Part shown: positions 44,933-54,142 of the stretch, in pieces
How the letters are laid out: each line of letters opens with the position of its first letter
How positions within the stretch are numbered: the first letter of the stretch is position 1
NCBI RefSeq assembly: GCF_042695135.1
Contig: NZ_CP170547.1
Coordinates: 2,666,001 to 2,730,000, forward strand
DNA length: 64,000 nt
Reading direction: 5' to 3'
Source of the DNA: Epilithonimonas sp042695135
GTDB lineage: Bacteria > Bacteroidota > Bacteroidia > Flavobacteriales > Weeksellaceae
Notes under the pieces: generated by a model
The model's database searches: none
What the model was told of the DNA's origin: nothing
What the model saw: only the letters and a program-made list of their open reading frames with translations
Made by a program: the position numbers and the translations under genes

Positions 44933-46390
44933 ATGGAATATCAAACAAAAGAAAAACTAAACCGTGAAAACTCAGATCTAACTGAGAAACTTCCTATAAA
45001 ATTTTTACAATTCGGAGAAGGTAACTTCCTCCGTGCATTTGTTGATTATCTGATTGACAAAATGAACAAAGAAGCAGGCTTTAATGCTGGTGTGGCTGTT
45101 ATACAGCCAACTGTCGGCGGACTTGTGGATATGCTGGAAGAGCAAAATAACCTATATACACTTTTCGTAAGAGGTGTAAAAAAAGGACAGATCGTGGATG
45201 ATCAGAGAGTAATCTCAGCAATCCAAAGATCACTAAGTCCTTACGCCAATTATCAGGAATATCTTGATCTGGCAAAAGGTGAAGAACTTCAGTTTATTTT
45301 ATCAAATACAACAGAAGCCGGAATTGCTTTTGATGAGTCCGAAGCTACTCTGGAAGCCGGACCTCACAAGAATTTCCCTGCAAAAGTAACTGCTTTCCTT
45401 TACGAAAGATTCAAACATTTCCATGGTGCTGAGGACAAAGGTCTTCACATCATTCCCTGCGAATTGATCGAGAATAATGGATTGACACTTAAAAAATACA
45501 TTCTTCAATATGCTCAACTTTGGAATCTTGAAGAAGGATTCTCTGCTTGGGTAGAAAACAGCAACTATTTCCACAACACGTTGGTGGACAGAATCGTTCC
45601 TGGATATCCAAGAGAGGAAAAGAATGAATACGAAGCCAAATTTGGTTATGATGACAGCCTGATGGTAGTTTGCGAAGCATTCCTACTTTGGGTAATCGAA
45701 GGCGATGACAAGTTGAAAGCTTTAATTCCTTTCGACAAAATAGACGATCAGGTTTTGATAGTAAAAGACATCACACCATACAGAACCAGAAAAGTAAGAA
45801 TCCTGAACGGTGCTCACACAGCAATGTTGGCATTCTCAATCCTTGATGGAAAAGAAACTGTGAAAGAAGCAATCGATGCGGAATTCGCTGGGAAATTCAT
45901 TTCTGATACGGTTTACAATGAGATTATCCCAACTCTTGACCTTTCAAAAGAAGAGTTGACGGCTTTCTCAGAAGAAGTTTTTGACAGATTCAGAAATCCG
46001 TTTTTGAAGCATCAGCTTTCGAGTATTGCATTGAACTCTGTTGCGAAATTCAAAGTGAGAGTATTGCCAAGTTTGTTACAATATGTTGAAGACAAAAAAG
46101 AATTGCCAACCAATCTGACTTTCGCTCTTGCAGCATTGATCAGATTCTACCAAGGAGAATTCAACGGAAAAATGCTTCCAGTAATGGATGACGCACCTGT
46201 TTTGGAAAGATTCAAAGAGATCTGGTCTAACAATGATCTTGGAGAGGTTGTAGAAGCAACTTTATCCGAAACAAGTTTCTGGGATACAGACCTAACGCAG
46301 GTTCCTGGATTAACAGAAGCTGTGACAAAAGCCTTGAAAGAAATCGATGCCAACGGAATCGAACAAGGTTACAAGAATTTTATTAAGTAA
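44933..46390 (+). CDS. uxaB: Tagaturonate reductase (altronate oxidoreductase)
   Basis: NAD-dependent mannitol-dehydrogenase-family enzyme that reduces tagaturonate to altronate. It has 485 residues; FLQFGEGNFLRAFVDYLIDKMN is the N-terminal NAD-binding start, VDRIVPGYPR is a polyol-dehydrogenase segment, and RTRKVRILNGAHTAMLAFS holds the conserved catalytic-region Lys/Asn/His. Direct neighbour uxaA and pathway context separate it from uxuB. Confidence 0.92.
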   Translation: MEYQTKEKLNRENSDLTEKLPIKFLQFGEGNFLRAFVDYLIDKMNKEAGFNAGVAVIQPTVGGLVDMLEEQNNLYTLFVRGVKKGQIVDDQRVISAIQRSLSPYANYQEYLDLAKGEELQFILSNTTEAGIAFDESEATLEAGPHKNFPAKVTAFLYERFKHFHGAEDKGLHIIPCELIENNGLTLKKYILQYAQLWNLEEGFSAWVENSNYFHNTLVDRIVPGYPREEKNEYEAKFGYDDSLMVVCEAFLLWVIEGDDKLKALIPFDKIDDQVLIVKDITPYRTRKVRILNGAHTAMLAFSILDGKETVKEAIDAEFAGKFISDTVYNEIIPTLDLSKEELTAFSEEVFDRFRNPFLKHQLSSIALNSVAKFKVRVLPSLLQYVEDKKELPTNLTFALAALIRFYQGEFNGKMLPVMDDAPVLERFKEIWSNNDLGEVVEATLSETSFWDTDLTQVPGLTEAVTKALKEIDANGIEQGYKNFIK

Positions 46391-46410
46391 TTTTTAAAGA
46401 TTTAGAAATT

Positions 46411-48021
46411 ATGAAAAAAGTATTAAAAGTAAATCCAAAAGACAACGTAGTCGTTGCGCTGATGGATCTTTACGCTGGCGAAATCGTTGATCTCGACGGA
46501 ACGCTTTACAACGTTTTAACGGATACAAAAGCAAAACATAAATTTGCCGGAGAGCATTTTGAAGCCGGCGACCAGATCATTATGTATGGTGTTGTGGTTG
46601 GAAAAGCCAATCAGACCATCCAAAAAGGTGAAGTGATCACAACTGAAAACGTAAAACACCAAAGTGAACCGGTTTTCAAAAAGACTGGAGATCTTGGTTG
46701 GACACCACCAAATGTTGATAAATGGAAAGACAAAACTTTCAATGGATACCATCGTTCTGACGGACAAGTAGGAACCAAAAATGTCTGGTTATTCTTCCCA
46801 TTGGTCTTTTGTGAAAACAAAAATATCGAGAAGTTAAAAGACATTTTCGAAAATGAATTATTGCCTAAGAAAGAAGTTTCTTATAAAAATTTCCTTCGCT
46901 CACTGATTGAAGAAAAAAGCGTGGAAGACGTTGTAGACAATTCACGAAATGAAAATCTTCTGGATAATATCGAAGTGAAATTCATCAATCACCAAGGTGG
47001 TTGTGGCGGAATCCGACAAGATTCGGAATTGTTGGCAAAATTGCTAGCAGGCTATGTGAACAACCCGAATGTGGCTGGTGCAACGGTTTTGAGCTTAGGT
47101 TGCCAAAATCTTCAGGTTGATATTTTTCAAAATGCTTTGAAAGAAATTAGCCCGAATAACGATAAAGAGATCTTGGTCTTCGAACAACAAAAGATCGGAA
47201 CAACGGATCAAATGTTCCAGATGGTGATCAAAGATTCTTTTGAAGCTATTAAAAGAGCGAACCAAATCACACGTCAACCTGCGCCGGTTTCAAAGATCAG
47301 TATCGGTTTAGAATGTGGTGGATCCGATGGATTCTCAGGAATATCAGCCAATCCAGCTTTAGGAGTTGTCTCTGATATTTTTGCCGCATTGGGCGGAAAA
47401 ACGATATTGGCTGAGTTCCCGGAATTGTGTGGTGTAGAGCAGGAATTAATGAACCGATGTGTGGATGAAGAAAAAGCAGACAAATTCTTGACCTTGATGA
47501 AAGCTTTTGAAAAATCCGTTGTAGATGCAGGTTCAGGATTTGATATGAATCCGTCACCAGGAAATATTAAAGATGGCTTGATCACTGACGCAATGAAATC
47601 TGCCGGTGCTTCCAAAAAAGGAGGAACTGCGCCAATTGTAGATGTTTTGGATTACGGCGAATACATTTCAAAATCGGGTCTGAATCTATTAAACACGCCA
47701 GGAAATGATGCAGAATGTACAACAGGATTGGTAGGAGCCGGCGCAACAGTCGTTCTATTCACGACAGGTTTAGGAAATCCGATGGGAAATCCAATCGCAC
47801 CGGTTGTGAAAATATCTTCCAATACAACGACTCGAAATAGAATGTCGGACATTATCGATATTAATGCAGGAACCGTGATTACGGGCGAAAAAAGCATTCA
47901 GGAAGTTGGTGAGGAAATCGTAGATTATATTATTGAACTGGCAAGCGGAAACGTGGAAACGAAAGCAGACCAATTGAAACAGGATGTATTTATCCCTTGG
48001 AAACGAGGGGTTTCATTATAA
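46411..48021 (+). CDS. uxaA: Altronate dehydratase
   Basis: Dehydrates altronate to 2-keto-3-deoxygluconate. It has 536 residues: a SAF-type N-terminal domain (~1-95) and the UxaA/GarD-family core, including NHQGGCGGIRQDSELLAK, GLECGGSDGFSGISANPA and FTTGLGNPMGNPIAPVVKIS. Some members of this group need Fe(II)/Mn; the Cys of ECGGSD may help bind metal. Last gene of the operon; a terminator follows. Confidence 0.93.
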   Translation: MKKVLKVNPKDNVVVALMDLYAGEIVDLDGTLYNVLTDTKAKHKFAGEHFEAGDQIIMYGVVVGKANQTIQKGEVITTENVKHQSEPVFKKTGDLGWTPPNVDKWKDKTFNGYHRSDGQVGTKNVWLFFPLVFCENKNIEKLKDIFENELLPKKEVSYKNFLRSLIEEKSVEDVVDNSRNENLLDNIEVKFINHQGGCGGIRQDSELLAKLLAGYVNNPNVAGATVLSLGCQNLQVDIFQNALKEISPNNDKEILVFEQQKIGTTDQMFQMVIKDSFEAIKRANQITRQPAPVSKISIGLECGGSDGFSGISANPALGVVSDIFAALGGKTILAEFPELCGVEQELMNRCVDEEKADKFLTLMKAFEKSVVDAGSGFDMNPSPGNIKDGLITDAMKSAGASKKGGTAPIVDVLDYGEYISKSGLNLLNTPGNDAECTTGLVGAGATVVLFTTGLGNPMGNPIAPVVKISSNTTTRNRMSDIIDINAGTVITGEKSIQEVGEEIVDYIIELASGNVETKADQLKQDVFIPWKRGVSL

Positions 48022-48049
48022 TTTTTTGAATTTTTAAGGTTTTTATTTA

Positions 48050-48083
48050 AGGGGCATTCTTTTCGGAGAGTGCCCTTTTTTTA
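48050..48083 (+). terminator. Terminator of the uronate operon
   Basis: Stem GGGCATTCT / AGAGTGCCC (one G-T wobble) with a 6-nt loop and a run of seven T, 28 bp after uxaA and just before a convergent gene. Confidence 0.8.
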
Positions 48084-48084
48084 T

Positions 48085-48420
48085 TTAATGAATCAAATCT
48101 GCTTTTAAAAACTCAATTTTATCGTCTTTAAAAACAAAATCAAAGCTCCCGCCAATTTTACCTTCCGGAAAATCGCCGGTGAATTCTACTTCCAGATAAG
48201 CTGAATTTTCTCTAATATCCAATTTTATCAGTTCTGTCTGAGTTTTGTATCCGATAAAATAACTTACAAAATAGTTTCTAATTCCGTCGTGTCCTAAAAA
48301 TTTTCTTCCAACCGATGGGTCATCTAAAATAGCATCTTCAAGATAAAATTCAAGATATTTTTCGGTGTCGTAACTGTTGCTGACTGCAATCCAATTTTTG
48401 ATAAAAGTTTCTGTGTTCAT
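48085..48420 (-). CDS. NTF2-like (SnoaL-fold) protein
   Basis: A 111-residue single-domain protein of the nuclear-transport-factor-2 superfamily: TETFIKNWIAVSNSYD, the helix-pocket segment FYLEDAILDDPSVGRKFLGHDGI, then beta strands FVSYFIGYKTQTELIKLDI and SFDFVFKDDKIEFLKADLI. Such proteins are isomerases, hydrolases or ligand binders; no catalytic residues are definite. It lies 7 nt downstream of an AraC-family gene, which with the SDR upstream suggests a three-gene operon. Confidence 0.78.
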   Translation of the reverse strand: MNTETFIKNWIAVSNSYDTEKYLEFYLEDAILDDPSVGRKFLGHDGIRNYFVSYFIGYKTQTELIKLDIRENSAYLEVEFTGDFPEGKIGGSFDFVFKDDKIEFLKADLIH

Positions 48421-48427
48421 TATAAAT

Positions 48428-49339
48428 TTAGTTATGATAAAAACTTTGCTTGAATTCTACAGGCGTCTGACTGGTCTTATTTTTAAATAATTTGTTGAAA
48501 GACTGCGGATGCTCAAAACCAAGCTGATAAGCAATTTCTGCCACAGAAAGCTGAGTGGTTGTAAGGTAATCTTTTGCTTTTTCGATGAGTTTTTCGTGGA
48601 TGAGCTGTTGTGCGTTTTGTCCGGTTAATGACCTCAACATATCACTCAGATATCTTGGCGAAAGACTGAGTTCGTGCCCTAAAAATTCGACGGTTGGCAG
48701 ACCATTATTCAAGCCTTTTTCTTCATTAAAATAATCACCTAAAAGCTCTTCAATCTTTGAAAGTAAATCATTATTGACAGCTTTTCTGGTAATGAATTGT
48801 CGCTTATAAAAACGATTGCTGTAATTGAGCAAAACCTCTATGTGCGAAATAATAACATCCTGGCTGAAATCATCAATCGTGTTACTCAGTTCTTCCTTAA
48901 TATTATCAAAAACAGAGAAAATCGTCTGCTTTTCCTTATCCGATAAAAACAAAGCCTCGTTTGCTGAATAAGAAAAGAATCCAAAACTTTTAATCCGCGT
49001 TGCCAGTGAATAATTCCTAAGAAAATCCGGATGAATCAAAAGCGTCAAACCTTCATATTGAACATCATCTGAACTTGTGGAAAGCAATTGATTCGGAGCC
49101 GTAAAAACCATTCCGCCTTCATCAAAATCATAATAGCCTTGTCCGTAACCCATTTTACCCTTCAATGTTTTTTTGAATGATATTTTGTAGAAATTAAACA
49201 GAAAATGCTGATTCAGAAACGCTTCGTCCACAATCATATTTTCATTTTGATTAATGCTTATAAGCGGATGAACTGGTTTTCCAAAACCAAGCATCTCGTG
49301 AAGCTGAGAGATAGAATCTACTTTTATCGGGTTATTCAT
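48428..49339 (-). CDS. AraC-family transcriptional regulator
   Basis: A 303-residue regulator with a cupin-like sensory N-terminus (YGQGYYDFDEGGMVFTAPN) and a C-terminal double helix-turn-helix (QLIHEKLIEKAKDYL, LSVAEIAYQLGFEHPQSFNKLFKN). It lies in a run SDR-AraC-NTF2 and may control that operon from its own product or an unknown signal. Only the domains are certain. Confidence 0.88.
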   Translation of the reverse strand: MNNPIKVDSISQLHEMLGFGKPVHPLISINQNENMIVDEAFLNQHFLFNFYKISFKKTLKGKMGYGQGYYDFDEGGMVFTAPNQLLSTSSDDVQYEGLTLLIHPDFLRNYSLATRIKSFGFFSYSANEALFLSDKEKQTIFSVFDNIKEELSNTIDDFSQDVIISHIEVLLNYSNRFYKRQFITRKAVNNDLLSKIEELLGDYFNEEKGLNNGLPTVEFLGHELSLSPRYLSDMLRSLTGQNAQQLIHEKLIEKAKDYLTTTQLSVAEIAYQLGFEHPQSFNKLFKNKTSQTPVEFKQSFYHN

Positions 49340-49352
49340 CTTTCTATTTTTT

Positions 49353-50162
49353 TTAATTGATTAGATCTCCAAAAACCATCTGTTTCATCTCCTGAACTGC
49401 CGCTTCTGAACCGATTTCCAAACGGCGGTTGTAAAGTTGATTTGCAAATTCTCCCGTCACATAACGCAACTGATTTTTCCCATCTGTCGCCGCCTCGTAC
49501 ACGACATCAGCAATCCATTCCACAGGTTCAAAATTATCAGGATTCATCAGTTCAAATAATTTCTGCATTCCGTCTTCATAAGCGGGATGATTCGCAACGG
49601 CTAATGATTCTCCTGCAAAATTAGTTTTAATTCCGCCCGGTGCAATGGTTTTGATGCCAACATTATGCAAAGCCAGTTCAAAAGACATACTTTCGCTCCA
49701 GCCTTCCAAAGCCCATTTTGTAGCGTGATAAAGCGAATCCAGAGGGAAAGTCAGCAGTCCGCCAATGGATGTTGTGGTAATGAACAATCCGTTTCTATTT
49801 TTTCTGAAATAAGGAATGAAAGCCTGCGTTACACGGATTACGCCAAGTAGATTGGTATCCAACTGTTTCACGATTTGCTCGTCTGTCAAAGCTTCCAAAG
49901 CACCAATCAAACCATAACCTGCGTTGTTGAAAACGACATCAATCGTATGAAGTTCAATTGCTTTTTGTATTGTTTCCTGAATCTGATCAAGGTTTGTAAC
50001 ATCCAGCGGGAGCAAGGTTACATTTTCTAATTGAGAAAGTTCTGTTTCCTTTTCCGGACGTCTCATTGTTGCGATGACGTTCCAGCCATTTGACTGAAAT
50101 AATTTCGCTGTAGCTTTCCCCAATCCTGAAGAGGCACCTGTGATAAAAATTGTTTTTTTCAT
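49353..50162 (-). CDS. Short-chain dehydrogenase/reductase
   Basis: A 269-residue classical SDR: TGASSGLGKAT nucleotide motif, NNAGYGL, catalytic Ser in TTTSIGG and Tyr/Lys in YHATKWALEG. It carries the C-terminal VVYEAATDGKNQLRYVTG segment of the group of oxidoreductases often annotated DltE-like or retinol-type. The gene begins a minus-strand run with AraC and NTF2-like genes. The substrate is unknown. Confidence 0.85.
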   Translation of the reverse strand: MKKTIFITGASSGLGKATAKLFQSNGWNVIATMRRPEKETELSQLENVTLLPLDVTNLDQIQETIQKAIELHTIDVVFNNAGYGLIGALEALTDEQIVKQLDTNLLGVIRVTQAFIPYFRKNRNGLFITTTSIGGLLTFPLDSLYHATKWALEGWSESMSFELALHNVGIKTIAPGGIKTNFAGESLAVANHPAYEDGMQKLFELMNPDNFEPVEWIADVVYEAATDGKNQLRYVTGEFANQLYNRRLEIGSEAAVQEMKQMVFGDLIN

Positions 50163-50325
50163 TTTAAATTTTGTTTTAAATTTTATAATACAAATGTCCG
50201 CAGAAGGGAAAATGTAAATGTTGCCAAAATGAGTTTGGTTGTATCCGAAATGACGAAAGTAAGATATATCAACTCTTTATTATTAGAATTAAATTCAATC
50301 CCGTATCTTTGATTTTTACAACAAT

Positions 50326-51267
50326 ATGAGTTCGATTACTATCAAAGAATTTTATCAGGATATCTTGGGAGAATCTTGTCCGGACATCAATCAGTTCCTG
50401 AATGAAAACATTCACAAGGACATTGGTCATTTTAATATTTTTGATATTTCTGAAATCTCCAGAAACTGTACCTCGAAAACCGAAATGCCTTACAACAGGA
50501 GAACTTACTACAAAATAAGTCTGATAAACGGCAGAAATAAAGTAGAATATGCCGATAAAACTATCGAAATTGAAGATTGCGCCGTTCTTTTTGCATCGCC
50601 GAGGATCCCTTACAATTACACACATCTTTGTACAGAGCAATCGGGACATTTCTGTGTTTTTACAAAAGATTTTTTGCCGGCTTCGAAGGTTGGTTTGGAA
50701 TTAGATCACCTTCCGGTTTTCTCCCCTCAGAGCGATTTTATATATCAAATTTCGACTGAACAGTTTCATCAATTTGAAGCAATTTTCCTGAAAATGCATC
50801 AAGAAATAAAGTCTGACTATATTTACAAATATGATTTGCTGAGAAATTACGTGATGGAATTGATTCATTTTGGACAAAAATTAAAACCGATTCAACCTCT
50901 CGAAAATAACAAAACTGCCGCTTCCAGAACTACAACCCTATTCATTGAGCTATTGGAAAGACAATTTCCTATTGAAAATATCAGCCAGCTTCTGCAACTG
51001 AAAACGCCGGCAGATTTTGCCGGAATCTTGGGTGTTCACGTCAATCACCTTAACCGGGTTCTGAAAGAAACTACAGGAAAAACAACAGGCGAAATCATCG
51101 GAAGCCGGATTTTTCAGGAAGCAAAAATATTATTGACACAAACGCAATGGAATATTTCTGAAATCGCTTTCACATTGGGTTTCGAAGAAGTAGCGCATTT
51201 TTCTAACTTCTTTAAAAAATACAGCAGACAATCGCCACAACATTATCGCGAATTATTGATTGTTTGA
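50326..51267 (+). CDS. AraC-family transcriptional regulator
   Basis: A 313-residue regulator with an N-terminal cupin-like ligand domain (KTIEIEDCAVLFASPRIPYNYTH) and a C-terminal AraC double HTH (VHVNHLNRVLKETTGKT, WNISEIAFTLGFEEVAHFSNFF). It is divergent from the SDR-AraC-NTF2 operon and co-directional with the SDR gene 85 bp downstream, a common AraC-SDR pairing. No specific signal can be named. Confidence 0.88.
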   Translation: MSSITIKEFYQDILGESCPDINQFLNENIHKDIGHFNIFDISEISRNCTSKTEMPYNRRTYYKISLINGRNKVEYADKTIEIEDCAVLFASPRIPYNYTHLCTEQSGHFCVFTKDFLPASKVGLELDHLPVFSPQSDFIYQISTEQFHQFEAIFLKMHQEIKSDYIYKYDLLRNYVMELIHFGQKLKPIQPLENNKTAASRTTTLFIELLERQFPIENISQLLQLKTPADFAGILGVHVNHLNRVLKETTGKTTGEIIGSRIFQEAKILLTQTQWNISEIAFTLGFEEVAHFSNFFKKYSRQSPQHYRELLIV

Positions 51268-51351
51268 TTTTCACAAATTTTAATTTGATTTATGCAAATA
51301 AGCTATTGTGTTTATTTTCCAACTTTGTATCATTAACTAAAACAATAAAAA

Positions 51352-52110
51352 ATGGCAAGTAAAATAGCATTAGTGACAGGCGGAAGCCGCGGACTTGGTA
51401 AAGATTCAGCTTTACAATTAGCAAAAAAAGGATTTGACCTCATCTTAACTTATCAAACAAAAAAAGAAGCGGCAGACGAAGTGATAAAAGAAATTGAATC
51501 AATTGGACAAAAAGCATTTGCTTTACCTTTGGATATCTCTACAACTGCAGGTTTTGACGAATTTACAACGAAAGTAAAAGAAATTTTGGACACACAATTT
51601 TCTTCTGCAAAGCTGGATGCATTGGTAAACAACGCAGGAATCGGAATCACAGAAAGCTTTGAAACTACTACTGAAGAAACTTTGGATGCAATGACGAATA
51701 TCCATTTCAAAGGTCCTTATTTTTTAACACAAAAACTTTTACCATTGCTGAATGACGGAAGCAGCGTTGTAAACACTTCATCTGGCTTGGCAAGATTCTC
51801 ATTTGCAGGATATTCTGCTTATGGTGCAATGAAAGCGGCAATAGATTCTTTGTCAAGATATCAGGCTTTGGAATTGGGAAGCAGAAAAATAAGAGTGAAC
51901 TCTATTGCTCCGGGCGCGATTGAAACTGATTTTGGCGGCGGTGCTGTTCGCGATGTTTCAGATTTGAACAAATATTTGGCTTCCGAAACTGCTTTAGGAA
52001 GAGTTGGTCTGCCGGATGATATCGGAAGTGTGGTTGCATTTCTTTGTTCAGACGATTCCAAATGGATTAACGGTCAAAGAATCGAAGCTTCCGGAGGTTT
52101 TAAATTATAA
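51352..52110 (+). CDS. Short-chain dehydrogenase/reductase (3-oxoacyl-ACP-reductase-like)
   Basis: A 252-residue classical SDR with VTGGSRGLGKDS, NNAGIGI, NTSSGLA (Ser) and YGAMKAAID (Tyr, Lys), followed by the PGAIETDFGGG and NGQRIEASGGFKL tail. It is FabG-like by length, but AraC linkage suggests a detoxification or secondary role. An unrelated SDR lies in the divergent operon, so the two AraC-SDR pairs may be a duplicated module. Confidence 0.85.
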   Translation: MASKIALVTGGSRGLGKDSALQLAKKGFDLILTYQTKKEAADEVIKEIESIGQKAFALPLDISTTAGFDEFTTKVKEILDTQFSSAKLDALVNNAGIGITESFETTTEETLDAMTNIHFKGPYFLTQKLLPLLNDGSSVVNTSSGLARFSFAGYSAYGAMKAAIDSLSRYQALELGSRKIRVNSIAPGAIETDFGGGAVRDVSDLNKYLASETALGRVGLPDDIGSVVAFLCSDDSKWINGQRIEASGGFKL

Positions 52111-52128
52111 GTGAATTAAAAATAAATT

Positions 52129-52167
52129 AAAAATCCCATTCGACAAGTTGTTGAGTGGGATTTTTTG
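52129..52167 (+). terminator. Terminator after the SDR gene
   Basis: Stem AAAATCCCATTC / GAGTGGGATTTT (one G-T wobble) with a 10-nt loop, followed by T-run; the convergent ligase gene starts its 3' end nearby. Confidence 0.78.
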
Positions 52168-52214
52168 TGTGAGGGATAGAAGCGTATCCTTTTGTGTAGC
52201 TTAGGCGGAAGAAT

Positions 52215-54083
52215 TTATCCTTCCAGTTTCTTAATGACTTTCAACATATCAATTCCCTTTCCAAGAACAGGTTTGAATAGATCGCCTTTTTCTTTTAACC
52301 GTTCCAGAGCATTATGAATATTGAAATCTGTTGGTTTCAATCCGCTTTTCACTTCATCCCATTCCAGAGGCATCGAAACCGTTGCGCCTTTTTTGGGCCG
52401 AAGACTGTAAACACTTGCCAAAGTCTGTCCACGGCGATTCTGGAGATAATCCAGATAGATTTTGTTCTTGTCTCTTTTTTGAAGGCTTCTTTCTAATGTT
52501 GTAATATCAGGTAATTTTTGCTGAACCATCTGCATTAGCAAGTGTCCAAAATCCTTGACTTGATCATAGTTATATTTGGCGCCCATCGGAATATAAATAT
52601 GAATTCCTGAACTACCGGAAGTTTTCGGAATACCTTTTATTCCTGCCAAATCTAAAACTTCTTTCACAGCCAAAGCCGTTTCTATCACATCTTCAAATGT
52701 GTTTTTATCTGATGGGTCAAGGTCTAAAACCAAATAATCCGGAAAGTCAGCTTTAGGTAGTCTGCTTGTCCAGACATTCAGCTCGATGCAGCCAAGATTG
52801 TTGAGATAAGCCATCGTTTCCTTGTCATTACAAATGATGTAATTGATATACTTATCACTGCTTTCTGAGAAAACTTTCTGTATTTCTATCCAGTCAGGTG
52901 TTTCTTCGGCGGCATCTTTCTGATAAAAACTGAGACCGTTGATTCCGTTGGGAAAGCGGTTCATAGATTCTGGCCTGTTTTTAAGATGAGGGAGAATATA
53001 TTTGGAAATACTTTGATAATAATCAATCACATCGCCTTTGCTGACATCGTCGTCCGGAAAATAGATTTTATTCTGATTTGTAAGTTTCAGTTCCTTTTTT
53101 CCAATTTTTTTATTGATATCATTTTTTGTAGTTCTTGTTTTTGGTTCGGCTTTTTTCACAATTTCATTTTTTGATTTATTTTCAGAATTGAATTCTACAT
53201 CTTCCGGTTTTATATCATCCCGAAGTCGTAGGAAAACAGGATGCCTGTAAACGTGATCTTTGGTAATTTCTGTAAATTTGATTTCAGCAACCAGTTCAGG
53301 TTTTACCCAGGTTGCTTTGGCATTGGTTTTCGGCGTGATTTTGAAAACCGATTTTTCAGTGATCAGCGGTTCCATTTTTTCGTGTAGCTCGGAAAGAATC
53401 TTATCATTAAAACCAGTTCCCGTATGACCACAGAAAACCATTTCGCCATTCAGATATTTTCCTAATATCAGAGAACCAAATTTCTTTCTTGCACCTTTTG
53501 GTTCCGTAAAACCACAGATAATTGCCTCATCGGTTTGATTGATTTTGATTTTCAGCCATTCCGAACTTCGTACACCTTCTCTGTAAGTGCTGTCTGTTTT
53601 CTTGGCGATAATTCCCTCTAAACCAAGATCATTTGCTGCCTGAAAAAAATCTTTCCCGTTTTTCAGAACGTGATCGGAAAACTGGATGATTTCATTTTGA
53701 ACCAAGGCATCTTTCAGAAGTTCTTTTCGCTGAAGATAAGTGAGATCTTCCGTCGAATGTCCGTTCAGCCAAAGTAAATCGAAAACCTGAAAGATCAAAG
53801 CCAAATCAGGATTATCGCCAATTCTCTGAAGCCATTGAAAGTTCGGTTTTCCTTTGTCATCGTACGCAACGATCTCACCATCAAGGATCATCTCGTGTTC
53901 CTGAAGTTTCAGCGCATTCGCCACTTTTTTGAATTTTTGAGAAAAATCGAGCCCGTTTCTGGAGTATAATCCGATAGAATCATTCCTTAAATCTGCGATG
54001 GCACGATAGCCGTCCCATTTTATTTCGAATGCCCAATCTTCGTCATCAAAGGCTTTATCAGTAGTTTTACACAACATCGGCAC
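52215..54083 (-). CDS. ligD: DNA ligase D, ligase and polymerase domains (downstream part of a split LigD)
   Basis: ATP-dependent ligase and primase-like polymerase used in Ku-dependent end joining. It has 622 residues: a nucleotidyltransferase domain with the active-site Lys in FEIKWDGYR (about residue 22) and ILDGEIVAYD, an OB-fold, then a LigD polymerase domain with PESMNRFPNG, DLDPSDKNTFEDV (metal Asp pair) and TSGSSGIHIYIP. The frame is open upstream past the GTG at 54083 as far as an A10 tract at 54163-54172, where the phosphoesterase frame ends. With one more A the two frames would join into one PE-LIG-POL protein of ~850 residues. No good ribosome site or ATG marks a separate start. 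Confidence 0.85.
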   Translation of the reverse strand: MPMLCKTTDKAFDDEDWAFEIKWDGYRAIADLRNDSIGLYSRNGLDFSQKFKKVANALKLQEHEMILDGEIVAYDDKGKPNFQWLQRIGDNPDLALIFQVFDLLWLNGHSTEDLTYLQRKELLKDALVQNEIIQFSDHVLKNGKDFFQAANDLGLEGIIAKKTDSTYREGVRSSEWLKIKINQTDEAIICGFTEPKGARKKFGSLILGKYLNGEMVFCGHTGTGFNDKILSELHEKMEPLITEKSVFKITPKTNAKATWVKPELVAEIKFTEITKDHVYRHPVFLRLRDDIKPEDVEFNSENKSKNEIVKKAEPKTRTTKNDINKKIGKKELKLTNQNKIYFPDDDVSKGDVIDYYQSISKYILPHLKNRPESMNRFPNGINGLSFYQKDAAEETPDWIEIQKVFSESSDKYINYIICNDKETMAYLNNLGCIELNVWTSRLPKADFPDYLVLDLDPSDKNTFEDVIETALAVKEVLDLAGIKGIPKTSGSSGIHIYIPMGAKYNYDQVKDFGHLLMQMVQQKLPDITTLERSLQKRDKNKIYLDYLQNRRGQTLASVYSLRPKKGATVSMPLEWDEVKSGLKPTDFNIHNALERLKEKGDLFKPVLGKGIDMLKVIKKLEG

Positions 54084-54142
54084 AATGAAATCCGACAGTT
54101 TTTTCTCGCCGGAAAGTGCTGGTGTGTAATTTTTAAAATGCT

